From the NCBI RefSeq assembly GCF_003160695.1, contig NZ_QGDD01000008.1:124001-188000 (forward strand): 64,000 bases of DNA, read 5' to 3'. The first letter of the stretch is position 1. Each line of letters begins with the position of its first letter. Source of the DNA: Nocardioides silvaticus (GTDB lineage: Bacteria; Actinomycetota; Actinomycetes; Propionibacteriales; Nocardioidaceae). Below are positions 45,553 to 54,457 of the stretch, piece by piece. Under the pieces are notes generated by a model. It had not been told where the DNA came from. It did no database searches and saw only the letters and a program-made list of their open reading frames with translations. The position numbers were made by a program, and so were the translations under genes.

Positions 45553-47156
45553 CCCGCGCGGTCCTCGACCACCCGCATCTCCAGCGGCTCACCCGCACGG
45601 AGCCGGAGCGCGGTGTCGACGTGCGACGCGCCCGGGAGGACGTCGCGCCCCGACCGGACGGAGTCGAGATCGGCGATCGTCCAGGCCAACCGGGCGACCC
45701 GCACTGCTCCCCGGGCGCTCAGCCGGCCCCGGTAGGTCTCGTTGTCGATCAGCTGACCGGCGGCGCCGACGATCGGCCAGGCGTCCTTGAGCCGCGGGCT
45801 CGGGATCTGGCTGTTGAGACGCCAGCTGCAGTCGGCGAACCGCTCGCGCTGCCGTTCTCGGGCGGCAGCCACGCGCTCGCGCACGACGGCGGAGGACTCC
45901 GGCGGCCGGAACTTGTCGCGCTGCGCACCTCGCGCACCACGGACGTGCCGGGTGATGTCGATCCGGTCGGCGATCGGCCCGGACACCTTCGCCTGGTAGG
46001 CACGCCGCACCGGGTCGGCGCAGTTGCACCGGTTGGCCTTCGGGTCGAGCGCGAAGTTGCCACAGGGGCACGGGTTCGCGGCGAGGACCAGCAGGCCGCG
46101 CGCAGGGAGCCGTACCGACTCCTCCCGTCGCGCGATCGTGATGTCCCCGCTCTCGAGCGGCTGCCGCAACGCCTCGATCACGTCGGACCGGAACAGCGGG
46201 AACTCGTCCATGAAGAGGACCCCGCAATGGGCACGACTGATCTCACCGGGCCGCACCTGTCCCTGCCCACCTCCCACGATGCTGGCCTTGCTCGCGTCGT
46301 GGTGGGGCGCCGCGAACGGAGGGCGGACCAGCAGCCCCGCTGCCGGGTCGAGGGTCCCGGCCAGCGAATGGACCGCGGTCAGCTCGAGCGACTCCTCGGG
46401 CGTGAGGTCCGGGAGGATCGTGGGCAGACGCTCGGCGATGCTGGTCTTGCCGGCTCCCTTGGGCCCCGAGAGCAGCAACGGATGGCCACCGGCCGCGGCC
46501 ACCTCGAGTGCGTACTTCGTGTCGACGAGCCCGTGCAGGTCGGCGAGGTCGAGCTCGTCGAGGCGCTCCTCGCCGCGCCAGGTCAGCAGCTGGCTGCCGG
46601 ACGTCGGCGCGACCGGCGGCGCGTTCGGCGGCAGCTCGTGTCGCAGCAGGGCGACGACCTGGGCGAGCGAGCGGACGCCGTAGACCTCCATCCCGGGCAC
46701 CAGCCGCGCCTCCTCCTGCTGCGGCTCCGGGACGTAGACGACGTCGATGCCGCGCTCGGCCGCCGCGAGCACCATCGGCAGCACGCCCATGGCCGGGCGG
46801 AGCCCGCCGGAGAGGGTGAGCTCGCCGACGAAGACCGCGGGCCTGGGATCGACGTGCTCGTGCTCCAGCTGACCGTCCGCCGCCAGCACGGCGACGGCCA
46901 TCGCCAGGTCGAAGTGGGTGCCGGACTTGGGCAGGTCGGCCGGTGAGAGCAGCAGCGTGATCCGCTTGGTCGCGGGCCAGCGCAGGTCGCTGTTGACGAT
47001 CGCCATCCGGATCCGCTCCTGCCCCTCGCGCAGGGCGGCGTCGGCGCGGCCCACCATCGTCACGTTGACCTGGCCCGGCGACACGTCGGCCTGGACGTCG
47101 ATGAGGTGGCCGAGCGCGCCGTTGAGGGCGACGGTGTGGGTGGTGGCGAACGGCAT
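45549..47156 (-). CDS. comM: YifB/ComM-family AAA+ ATPase
   Basis: This 535-residue Mg-chelatase-like protein has an N-terminal lon-like fold, a Walker A (SGPKGAGKTS), a Walker B (GVLFMDEFPLF) and a C-terminal extension. A CPCG...CNC zinc-like cluster sits between the ATPase and the C-terminal region. ComM is a hexameric helicase that helps branch migration during transformation. The start overlaps the yraN stop by one base and the stop overlaps dprA by four. Confidence 0.93.
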   Translation of the reverse strand: MPFATTHTVALNGALGHLIDVQADVSPGQVNVTMVGRADAALREGQERIRMAIVNSDLRWPATKRITLLLSPADLPKSGTHFDLAMAVAVLAADGQLEHEHVDPRPAVFVGELTLSGGLRPAMGVLPMVLAAAERGIDVVYVPEPQQEEARLVPGMEVYGVRSLAQVVALLRHELPPNAPPVAPTSGSQLLTWRGEERLDELDLADLHGLVDTKYALEVAAAGGHPLLLSGPKGAGKTSIAERLPTILPDLTPEESLELTAVHSLAGTLDPAAGLLVRPPFAAPHHDASKASIVGGGQGQVRPGEISRAHCGVLFMDEFPLFRSDVIEALRQPLESGDITIARREESVRLPARGLLVLAANPCPCGNFALDPKANRCNCADPVRRAYQAKVSGPIADRIDITRHVRGARGAQRDKFRPPESSAVVRERVAAARERQRERFADCSWRLNSQIPSPRLKDAWPIVGAAGQLIDNETYRGRLSARGAVRVARLAWTIADLDSVRSGRDVLPGASHVDTALRLRAGEPLEMRVVEDRAG

Positions 47157-47560
47157 CAGCAGAGCCCCGCCACGTGGTCGACGACCGCTGGGCCGCGGCG
47201 CGGCCTGAGCACCGCGACCAGGTCGACACGGGTGCCCTCGGGGCGGACCCCGCGGTCGGTGGCCCACCGCTCCCCCAGCCGCTTGAGCCGGTCCAGCTTC
47301 GCGTCGGTGATGGCCTCGTGCGGGGTGCCGGCCTCCAGGCTGGTGCGCGTCTTCACCTCGCACACGACGAGGGTGGTGCCGTCCCGCAGCACCAGGTCGA
47401 TCTCGCCCTCGTCGCACCGCCAGTTGCGCTCGAGCAGCACCAGGCCCTTCTCGACCAGGTGCCGCGCAGCGACGTCCTCGCCGTAGTGCCCCAGCGCCTG
47501 CCGCGCCGCTGCCGTGCTGCCCGCCGTGGTGCCCGCCGAACCTGCCGTCGTCTCTGTCAT
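47156..47560 (-). CDS. yraN: YraN/UPF0102-family nuclease-like protein
   Basis: This 134-residue protein has the UPF0102 core GHYGEDVAARHLVEKGLVLLERNW, followed by EIDLVLRDG and VVCEVKTRT, the PD-(D/E)XK-like residues. The fold is that of a restriction-like nuclease; function is unproven. I chose ATG 47560 by family length; an ATG at 47626 would add 22 residues. It is the first gene of the yraN-comM-dprA-xerC unit. No convincing ribosome site was seen at either start. Confidence 0.88.
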   Translation of the reverse strand: MTETTAGSAGTTAGSTAAARQALGHYGEDVAARHLVEKGLVLLERNWRCDEGEIDLVLRDGTTLVVCEVKTRTSLEAGTPHEAITDAKLDRLKRLGERWATDRGVRPEGTRVDLVAVLRPRRGPAVVDHVAGLC

Positions 47561-47659
47561 GCGGGCCAGCGTCGCCCTCCGGGCGGTCGTCTGGTCTCGG
47601 TCCGGGCCGGCGCTGTGGAGAGACATCGACGCCGGGCGGGTATGTGGACGGTTGGTGGC

Positions 47660-49387
47660 TCACCCGACCAATCGCGGATTGCTGCAGGACGGTCGCTGAC
47701 CGAAGACGTCGGCTCCACCGACCGACAACCCGAGGATGTCGTAGAGCGGGTGCAGCAAACTGTTGTTGATCGCAGTCACCAACGGGTTCAGGACCGTGTT
47801 GGCCACCTGTTTGACCAGGTTGTCGATGATGCCGGTCTCCTCCTGCAGGCTGAGGTTCACCGTGCCTAGCAGGCTTCGGGCGGTGATCGACAGCGGCGGG
47901 CTGCTGGTCACCGTCGGGTTGGTCGAAGTGAGGCCGAGCTCGCCGGATCCGGTCGATACGCCCTGCCCCCACTCGTGCGGTGGCACCCGGATCTGCGCGG
48001 GGCGAACCTCTGATGGATCGCCCGTCGTAGCCTCGACCGTGAGCCTGCCACGGATCTCGATCGAGAGGATCGGGCGCAGAAGCCCAGTTATGAGGCGTGT
48101 AAGCCCGCTGATCAGACCATTGATCGGTCCGGCGCCGGAGGCCGTGCCGTTGAAATCCAGTGTCAAAGAGACCTTGGCACCAACCGCGCCGCTGGTGACG
48201 CGGATATCTAAACCGCTGGGGTCCCCCTCCGTTTCGCTCCCGCAAATGATGTCGGTGAGGACCCCACGCGCAGACGCCACGGTGAGCCCGATGTCCGTGG
48301 TCACGTTGGTCGGGTTGAGGCCGAGGATGCCGGGAATCGAGACGAGTGAGCCGGAGATGCCGAGAGCGACCTGGGCTGTATCGGCAGAACCACCGCGTTT
48401 GCCGCATCGGGTCCGCGCCTTCTCGATGAGCGTCACGGTGGACGTGAGGTTAGTTCCTGCAAACGGCAGGGACGTGGTCAACGCCGGGATGGCGATCGCA
48501 TTCGTGCCGTTGGCGATGAGCACGGTGCCCGCGAGCAGGTCGAGTGCGTTGATGGTCGCCGTCGCCGCGGCGCCGGCGCCGGACTCGAGGCTGATCAGGT
48601 CGCTGATCGCGATCGACAGGCCGCCGATCGACGCCCCGACGAGACTCAAGACGTTTGCATCGGCCACGCCATCAGCGGCGAGCACCTGAGCGGCGGCGAC
48701 GAGCAGGTCACCGGCGGTGATGTTGCTGGCGACCAGCTCGTCGACCGACCCCAGCCCGAGCTGGACCGCGAGGTCGAGCAGGCTCAGGTTCGCGTTCGCG
48801 ATGCCGGAGTAGCTCAGGACGTCGAGGTTGACGCCACCACCGAGGATGCCTCCGAGGATTGCGTTGAGCAGCGCTGAGGAGCTGGAGTCCAGCCGCGCCG
48901 CGTACGAGCCGATGCTGAAGCATGCGCTCTCGTCCGCGGTGGCGACCGCTGCCCGGTTGGCCGCCCCGCTGGCGAGGCCGAGTGAGCTGCCGATGCCGAA
49001 GCCGACGTCCGCGTGCGCCTCGACCTTGACCGCGGTGGGGACCTCGCCCCCACCGACCGTCACGAACGAGCCGTCGCTGGAGATCTCGCCCAGGATCGGG
49101 TTCACTTCCACCTCGTCACCGATGGCATCGTCGTTGCGAGCTGCGCTCTGGTTGGCCAGTGCCTGCAGACTCGGGTCGCCGCCCTGGATCTCGGCCGCCG
49201 TGCGGCCGTCCAGCTGACGGGCGAGGTCGAGCGCGACGACATCCGCAACAGCCTGCATGTCGCGGCGGGCTGAGCGCTGAGTACCAATGTCGATGACGAT
49301 CGCGCCGACGGCGAACAGAACCAAGGACACCACGACCGCGGTCAGGATCGCGGTGGCGCCTCGCTCCTCGGGCCTGACCCGCGTCAC
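47660..49387 (-). CDS. TadG-like protein (paralogue 1)
   Basis: This 575-residue protein starts with the TadE/TadG-type N-terminus EERGATAILTAVVVSLVLFAVGAIVIDIG, a hydrophobic helix after a glycine, followed by a DUF2134-like region (RSARRDMQAVADVVALDLARQL). The large remainder is rich in Ala, Gly, Leu and Ser, with four cysteines, and ends GGADVFGQRPSC plus eight residues. It starts one base after the tadE stop. It is homologous over its length to the gene at 49991-51730. It is probably a surface pseudopilin-like or matrix component. Confidence 0.75.
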   Translation of the reverse strand: MTRVRPEERGATAILTAVVVSLVLFAVGAIVIDIGTQRSARRDMQAVADVVALDLARQLDGRTAAEIQGGDPSLQALANQSAARNDDAIGDEVEVNPILGEISSDGSFVTVGGGEVPTAVKVEAHADVGFGIGSSLGLASGAANRAAVATADESACFSIGSYAARLDSSSSALLNAILGGILGGGVNLDVLSYSGIANANLSLLDLAVQLGLGSVDELVASNITAGDLLVAAAQVLAADGVADANVLSLVGASIGGLSIAISDLISLESGAGAAATATINALDLLAGTVLIANGTNAIAIPALTTSLPFAGTNLTSTVTLIEKARTRCGKRGGSADTAQVALGISGSLVSIPGILGLNPTNVTTDIGLTVASARGVLTDIICGSETEGDPSGLDIRVTSGAVGAKVSLTLDFNGTASGAGPINGLISGLTRLITGLLRPILSIEIRGRLTVEATTGDPSEVRPAQIRVPPHEWGQGVSTGSGELGLTSTNPTVTSSPPLSITARSLLGTVNLSLQEETGIIDNLVKQVANTVLNPLVTAINNSLLHPLYDILGLSVGGADVFGQRPSCSNPRLVG

Positions 49388-49388
49388 G

Positions 49389-49811
49389 TCAGTTCACCTC
49401 GGCAGTTGCCGAGTAGCTGATGTCGGGGAACACGATGTCCGGGAACGCGTTAATCAGCGGCTGGAAGTCGATGGTCACGGTCGCCCGGGCGCACTGCGCG
49501 TCGCCGCACGTGGAGATCGTGACGTCGCAGTCGATATCGCCGCCGCAGCCCCCGATGCCGTCGAGGGCCGCGTTCATTGCCTCGATCCCCTGGGCCGTCG
49601 GGTCACCCCCGAGCGGTGTGACGGCGGCGGCGCGCGCGCCCTCGGCCGCGGCTTGCGTCGCTGCCTGTCGTTGGCTCAGGAACTGACCGAAGTTGACGAT
49701 TCCGAAGACAAGGATCAAAAGGATCGGTACGACGAGCGCGAACTCGACCGCTGCCGCACCCCGCTCCTCGTCGGTACGACGTACGCCTCCCCATGGCAGC
49801 GCTCGACGCAT
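49389..49811 (-). CDS. TadE-like pseudopilin
   Basis: This 140-residue protein has the TadE signature EERGAAAVEFALVVPILLIL around residues 16-35: a Gly, a conserved Glu and a hydrophobic helix, which fits prepilin-peptidase processing. A region with four cysteines follows. ATG 49811 was chosen because GGGGAGG lies just upstream. TadE/F proteins are minor pseudopilins of tight-adherence systems. No tadA, tadB, tadC or flp gene is in the window, so the secretion machinery must be elsewhere or absent. Confidence 0.8.
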   Translation of the reverse strand: MRRALPWGGVRRTDEERGAAAVEFALVVPILLILVFGIVNFGQFLSQRQAATQAAAEGARAAAVTPLGGDPTAQGIEAMNAALDGIGGCGGDIDCDVTISTCGDAQCARATVTIDFQPLINAFPDIVFPDISYSATAEVN

Positions 49812-49839
49812 GGGCCCTCCCCACCTTCCGCTCCCCTGT

Positions 49840-49916
49840 GCTCCCTCAAGCACCGGTTGGACAGACAAATCTCTGTCTCGTCCGGCAATCTAGTGCCGCT
49901 CGTCGGGACCCGTCAT
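49840..49916 (-). promoter_or_regulatory. Promoter and leader of the tadE operon
   Basis: ATGACG (49916-49911) and TAGATT (49892-49887) are 18 bases apart on the minus strand. Just after the expected start an inverted repeat GACAGA-N6-TCTGTC (49860-49877) could form a hairpin or operator. The block GCTTGAGGGAGC (49851-49840) recurs before the second tadG-like gene. Confidence 0.5.
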
Positions 49917-49990
49917 CGGTTACCGGCGTAATCGGCACGCTCGGCGATGCCGGTCCTAGTCCGTTCGAACTACCTGCAATCCCGAAGTAG

Positions 49991-51730
49991 TCATCCACGC
50001 AGCGCCGGTTGCCCGCAGACCGCCCCGACGGCGTACACGTCGGCGCCCCCGAATCGGAGGCCCACCATGCGCGCTAGGGGACCGATCAAGTTGTTGTTGA
50101 AGTTGTCGATCAGCGGCAGCAGGGTCTTTTGCGCGAAGCCCTTCTCCAGGCCGACGATCTCGTTCACGATCGCGTTGGTGAGTGCGGTCGCCGCGCCGAG
50201 CGCAGCCGACTTCCCGCCGATCTTGACCTCGGTGACCGTCGGGACGATGTAGCGCGGATCGAGATACGGAGTGCTGCCAGTCTCGAAGGGCGTGACATCG
50301 TTCGGCGGCACTCTGAGATCCGCGACAGAGGTTCCACCTGGGTGATTGCTCCCGACGTCGAGGCGCACCTTCACCGAGACGTCGACCTTGTTGGGGAGCA
50401 GGATGCCCAACAAACCACTCAACAGTCCGCGGAGTCCGAGGTCCTCCAGAATCGAGACCCTGATCTCGCCGCCGACCTCGAGCTCAGTGCTCAACATCAA
50501 CGATGCCGGCTGGGTCCGCACCGCGACCGACATCCCGTGCGGGTCCGCCGAGGTGCCGTCACCGCAGTGGACCTCCGGCGGCGAGATCAGCTGACCCTGC
50601 CCGTCAGCGAGGCTTACGTGGAAGTTGCCGGTCGCTCTGCTGGTCTGCAAAGTGGCGAGGCCCGGGACACTGAGGCTGGGCAGATTAGCGAAGGTAATGG
50701 CCAGGTCGCCTTGAAGTTGGGCGTTGCGCGCGACGCTCTGGGCCGAGTTGGGTTGACCGCAGGCAAGTTGCGCGGCCGAGATCAAGGCGATGCTGCCGAC
50801 GAACTGAAACCCCACCCCTGGGACCTGCGCCTGGATGTTCGGGACCTCGATGAAGTGCTGGCCGTTTGCCAGGCGAGCCGACCCGACGATATCGAGCACA
50901 TTCAGGTCGATCCCGAGCGCGGCCGTGTCGTCGGGTGAGACGTGCAAGACGTCACCCAGCGCGATCGAGCCCACCGGCGCGGACACGGCGACAATCGCCC
51001 GCAGTGCGCTGATCGCCGCCGACGCGCCTGTCTGGTTCGACAGCACCTCGATCACCGCGTTGAGGAGGGATGTGTACGACACCGTGCCGGTGAGGAGTGC
51101 CGTCGGACTGCCGATGGCGGAGGTGGCGGCGAGGTCAGCGAGGTTCACGCGAGCGTCCGCCAGTGCCCGATATCCCACCAGCGTGAGGTTGACGCCGAAG
51201 AGATGGTTGAGCGGCCCGAGGACCGAACTGTCGCCGGTCTTGACGGCCGTCACGAAGGTCCCAAGCCGATAGCAGGCCGAACTTGAGGCGACGGCGTACG
51301 CCCGGCGGGTCGCCTCCCCTGTGCCGCTGGCAATGGCGTAATCAGTGTCGGCGTGGGCAGTCACCCGCACCGCAGTCGGCGGGTCGACGGCGGTGTCCCA
51401 ATGTTCCCCGTCCCAGGCGCCCCAGTCGACATCGATCTCGAGGTCGATGCCGACGACGTCGGGGTTGCGTGCGACGCTCTGGCTGACGGCACTCCCGGGG
51501 TCGGACAGGTCTCCCTCGGCCGCGAGCTGCGCCTGGGTCCGACCGCCCGTGATCTCGCGTGCGAGATCCAACGCGACGACGTCGGCCAACGCCTGGAGAT
51601 CGGTGCGGGTCACACGCTGCATCCCGATGTCGACCACGATCGCAGCGACACCGACCACGATGGGAAGCAGGCAGGCGGTTAGCACTGCGACTGCTCCTCG
51701 CTCATCACGACGACACGTCGGAAATCGCAC
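49991..51730 (-). CDS. TadG-like protein (paralogue 2)
   Basis: This 579-residue protein has the N-terminus DERGAVAVLTACLLPIVVGVAAIVVDIG, then TDLQALADVVALDLAREITGG. A long low-charge region follows, and the end is GGADVYAVGAVCGQPALRG. It is clearly a paralogue of the protein at 47660-49387. GTG 51730 was chosen because GGGGAGG lies about 8 bases upstream; the frame stays open ten codons further. It stands alone between DUF2469 and the tadE operon, with a related leader. Confidence 0.75.
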   Translation of the reverse strand: MRFPTCRRDERGAVAVLTACLLPIVVGVAAIVVDIGMQRVTRTDLQALADVVALDLAREITGGRTQAQLAAEGDLSDPGSAVSQSVARNPDVVGIDLEIDVDWGAWDGEHWDTAVDPPTAVRVTAHADTDYAIASGTGEATRRAYAVASSSACYRLGTFVTAVKTGDSSVLGPLNHLFGVNLTLVGYRALADARVNLADLAATSAIGSPTALLTGTVSYTSLLNAVIEVLSNQTGASAAISALRAIVAVSAPVGSIALGDVLHVSPDDTAALGIDLNVLDIVGSARLANGQHFIEVPNIQAQVPGVGFQFVGSIALISAAQLACGQPNSAQSVARNAQLQGDLAITFANLPSLSVPGLATLQTSRATGNFHVSLADGQGQLISPPEVHCGDGTSADPHGMSVAVRTQPASLMLSTELEVGGEIRVSILEDLGLRGLLSGLLGILLPNKVDVSVKVRLDVGSNHPGGTSVADLRVPPNDVTPFETGSTPYLDPRYIVPTVTEVKIGGKSAALGAATALTNAIVNEIVGLEKGFAQKTLLPLIDNFNNNLIGPLARMVGLRFGGADVYAVGAVCGQPALRG

Positions 51731-51761
51731 GACACGGCCCTCCCCAAGACGCACGTCCACC

Positions 51762-51773
51762 GCTCCCTCAAGC
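51762..51773 (-). promoter_or_regulatory. Leader block shared with tadE
   Basis: GCTTGAGGGAGC (51773-51762) is identical to the block at 49851-49840. In both leaders it is followed after 16-17 bases by GGGGAGGGCC and then the start codon. A shared regulator or leader function is possible. Confidence 0.4.
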
Positions 51774-51919
51774 GGCTTCGTCTCATGACCGTAAGTGATA
51801 ATCCGAGCGGCTTTACCATCGCCCGGGCAGGTCAGGACCTATTCCGTCCGATCGGCCGGAGGCAGCCGGTCCGAGATGACTAGGCGGGTCGGGACCAACG
51901 TCCGACGCCGGTTGGGACC

Positions 51920-52228
51920 TCAGTCCTTCGGAGGCTCGATGTCGGAGGTCGCGAGCTCCTCGACGTTGACGTCCTTGAAGGTCAGCACCTTCACGTTTTT
52001 CGCGAACCGCGCGGGCCGGTACATGTCCCAGACCCAGGCGTCGCTGATCGTGACCTCGAAGAAGACCTCGCCCGACTCGGAGCGGGCCTTCACGTCGACG
52101 GAGTTGCAGAGGTAGAACCGGCGGTCGGTCTCCACGACGTACTTGAAGATCTTCACGACGTCGCGGTACTCGCGGTAGAGCGTCAGCTCCTGCTCGGTCT
52201 CGTACTTCTCGAGCTCCTCGGCACTCAC
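51920..52228 (-). CDS. DUF2469 family protein
   Basis: This 102-residue protein starts at GTG 52228. It has the strongly conserved actinobacterial pattern EELEKYETEQELTLYREYRDVV and WVWDMYRPARFAKNVKVLTFKDVNVEEL. It is a small cytoplasmic protein of unknown function found in the rnhB-yraN neighbourhood of many actinobacteria. The TAGAGT hexamer 7 bases upstream suggests its own leaderless promoter despite lying 30 bases after the glucoamylase gene. Confidence 0.9.
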   Translation of the reverse strand: MSAEELEKYETEQELTLYREYRDVVKIFKYVVETDRRFYLCNSVDVKARSESGEVFFEVTISDAWVWDMYRPARFAKNVKVLTFKDVNVEELATSDIEPPKD

Positions 52229-52235
52229 GACGCCG

Positions 52236-52241
52236 ACTCTA
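52236..52241 (-). promoter_or_regulatory. DUF2469 -10 hexamer (leaderless)
   Basis: TAGAGT lies 7 bases before the GTG at 52228 and is identical to the hexamer found before lepB. Confidence 0.5.
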
Positions 52242-52258
52242 GTCCGGTGCCGCACATC

Positions 52259-54409
52259 TCAGTCGTAGCGCCTCGCCACCATCGGCTGCTGGTCGACCGG
52301 GCCGCCGCGCTCGATCGTCCACGCGAGGCGGACCAGGGCGGCGTGCGACCACACCAGCGGAGTGGCGGCGCGGGTGCCCTCCCCCGCCGGGCAGCACGCG
52401 TCGCCCGTCGGCGCGCGGCCGTCCCAGACCTGCTCGGAGATCATCCCGGACGGCCCGGCGGCCGCCGCCACGGTGGTCAGGTACGGCGTCGCGTCCTCCC
52501 CCGCCGCGACCGCGTGCTCGCCGCGCTCGGCAGTCAGGAGCGGCCAGCCGCGACCGAGCGTCGTGAACGTGCCGGACTCAGTGATCCGCCACTCGCCGCC
52601 GGTGCGCGTCTCGCCGTACCCGTCGCGGTTGAACCGCCGCCAGAACGGACCGTTCGGCGTGTCCACCCGCAGCCGCTCGTCGACGACGTCGAGCGTGTTG
52701 GCCACGGTGGCGTCGTCGGCGGGGAGCAGGCCGAGCCGCACCAGGCTGAGGAAGCTGGGGTCCACCACCCGCCGCTGGTCGATCTTGCGCGGGCCGCCGT
52801 CGCCCATCGGGTAGGTCGTGCCGCGGTTCGGGCGGCCGTCCTTGGTCACCCGCAGGAAGTAGGGGTCGTCGCTCAGCGGCCCGTTGCTGGTCACCGTCCA
52901 GTCGTCGGCCTTGCGCTGCCAACGGTCGGCCCGGTCCAGCCAGTCTCGCGCCAGGTCGCGCCGGTCGTGCTTCCGGGCGATGTGGGCCGCGCAGACCAGG
53001 CCCGCCACCTGCGCCGCGATCGAGTTGGGCGAGTAGCCCGACTGGTTCTCCCACCGCTCCTGGGGCGAGTACGGCGCCCGCAGGCCGCTCTCCTCGTCGA
53101 CGAACCCGACGAGGAACCTCGCCGCCTTCCGCACGCCCGGCCACGTGGCACGTCCGGTGCGCCCGACCAGGCAGGCCAGCGCGATCGGCAGTGCCACCTC
53201 GTCCAGCTGGAGCTCGCCCCAGACCGGTGTGCCGCGCACGTCGGAGTTCTGCGGGAAAGAGCCGTTGTTCTTCTGCTGGACGGCGAACAGCCAGTCGAGG
53301 ATCCGCCGGGCGGCGGCCTCGTCCCCCGCCGCCCACAGCGCAGTCGCGAACTCGTAGGAGTCGCGCGACCACACCAGGTGGTAGGCCCCGGAGGGGGAGC
53401 TCAGGTCGGGGATCTCGTTGCCCCACACCCAGGGTGCTGACGGCGAGGCCACGATCGCACCGGGGTTCAGCTTGTCCTCCGCGGCGGCGACCACCAGCAC
53501 GGAGGCGTGGTACTCGTCCTCGACCGCGGCCGCGCTCCCCGGCACCGGCTCGAGGCCCGCGAGGTAGCGCCGCCAGCCGCGGTCGTAGGCCGCCTCCAGC
53601 GCCGGGAACGGCGAGCGGCGGGTCTCCCGCGCCACCGACAGTGCCCGGTCCGCAGTGCGTCCGAAGCCCAGGACCAACGTCGCCGACGTCTCCCCGGGCC
53701 GGCCGGTCACCCCCGAGACCACCGCCCGTTGCACGACGTTGCCGGGCCCGACCGGCCCCCGGCTGTCGACCGGACGACCGGCGTACCTGTTGCGGAGGCG
53801 GGTCAGCGCCGGGGTGGCCACCAGCGCGCTGCTCACCTCGGCGTCGCGCGCCACCAGCGCCCGGCCGCGGACCGACGCCCGGTCGTCCATCCCGCTGTTG
53901 GCCAGTGCCGGGTCGAGCTCGGTCAGCAACCGGTAGCGGCCGTCGTCCAGCGCCTCCAGCTCGATCCGCACCAGGTAGGAGTCGCGGGCCGGGTCGGTCA
54001 GGTGCGTCTCGGTGAGCCGGTAGCGCCCCTCCTCGTCCTCGTGCACCTGGGTGAACCGGAGGCTGCGCGGGTCCGCCCGGCTGACGGTCGTCACCATGTC
54101 GCGCGACGCGCGGTCGACGAACGTCCCCTCGGCGTCGCTGACCGACAGCTCCAGCGTGCGCACGCTCGGCGTGGAGAGGTCGGGATAGAAGACCTCGCTG
54201 GTCCGCCCGTCCTGCAGGGTGAACCACACGTTGCTCCGGCGCGCTCGGGCGGTGCCGAAGCCGGTCTTGTCGGCCTCGGTCCAGGTGTGCTTGCGCCCCC
54301 GGTCGTCCCGGTCGGGCGCGGCGACGGTGGCGGTGCTGCCCGGAGCGGTCAGGGTCCCGGCGGCGGCAACGGTCAGGGTGACGGCCGCGACGAGCGATCT
54401 CGGTGACAT
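52259..54409 (-). CDS. Secreted GH15-family glucoamylase-like protein
   Basis: This 716-residue protein has a signal peptide (MSPRSLVAAVTLTVAAAGTL). An N-terminal beta-sandwich domain follows (residues ~40-300, as in glucodextranases), then an (alpha/alpha)6 barrel with VWSRDSYEFATAL, ERWENQSGYSPNS and SEQVWDG. The two acids in ERWENQ and SEQVW are in positions typical of GH15 catalytic glutamates. It should release glucose from alpha-glucans or dextran outside the cell. It is inserted between rnhB and DUF2469, normally adjacent. AGGAG precedes the ATG. Confidence 0.87.
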   Translation of the reverse strand: MSPRSLVAAVTLTVAAAGTLTAPGSTATVAAPDRDDRGRKHTWTEADKTGFGTARARRSNVWFTLQDGRTSEVFYPDLSTPSVRTLELSVSDAEGTFVDRASRDMVTTVSRADPRSLRFTQVHEDEEGRYRLTETHLTDPARDSYLVRIELEALDDGRYRLLTELDPALANSGMDDRASVRGRALVARDAEVSSALVATPALTRLRNRYAGRPVDSRGPVGPGNVVQRAVVSGVTGRPGETSATLVLGFGRTADRALSVARETRRSPFPALEAAYDRGWRRYLAGLEPVPGSAAAVEDEYHASVLVVAAAEDKLNPGAIVASPSAPWVWGNEIPDLSSPSGAYHLVWSRDSYEFATALWAAGDEAAARRILDWLFAVQQKNNGSFPQNSDVRGTPVWGELQLDEVALPIALACLVGRTGRATWPGVRKAARFLVGFVDEESGLRAPYSPQERWENQSGYSPNSIAAQVAGLVCAAHIARKHDRRDLARDWLDRADRWQRKADDWTVTSNGPLSDDPYFLRVTKDGRPNRGTTYPMGDGGPRKIDQRRVVDPSFLSLVRLGLLPADDATVANTLDVVDERLRVDTPNGPFWRRFNRDGYGETRTGGEWRITESGTFTTLGRGWPLLTAERGEHAVAAGEDATPYLTTVAAAAGPSGMISEQVWDGRAPTGDACCPAGEGTRAATPLVWSHAALVRLAWTIERGGPVDQQPMVARRYD

Positions 54410-54457
54410 GGGGGTCTCCTCCGCACGACTCCGCGTGGCGTTACCCGAGGTCCGCGG

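Noticed and set aside
47660..51730. Complete tad/flp pilus locus
   Set aside because: Only TadE/TadG-like proteins are present; there is no ATPase, platform protein, prepilin peptidase or flp gene in the window.
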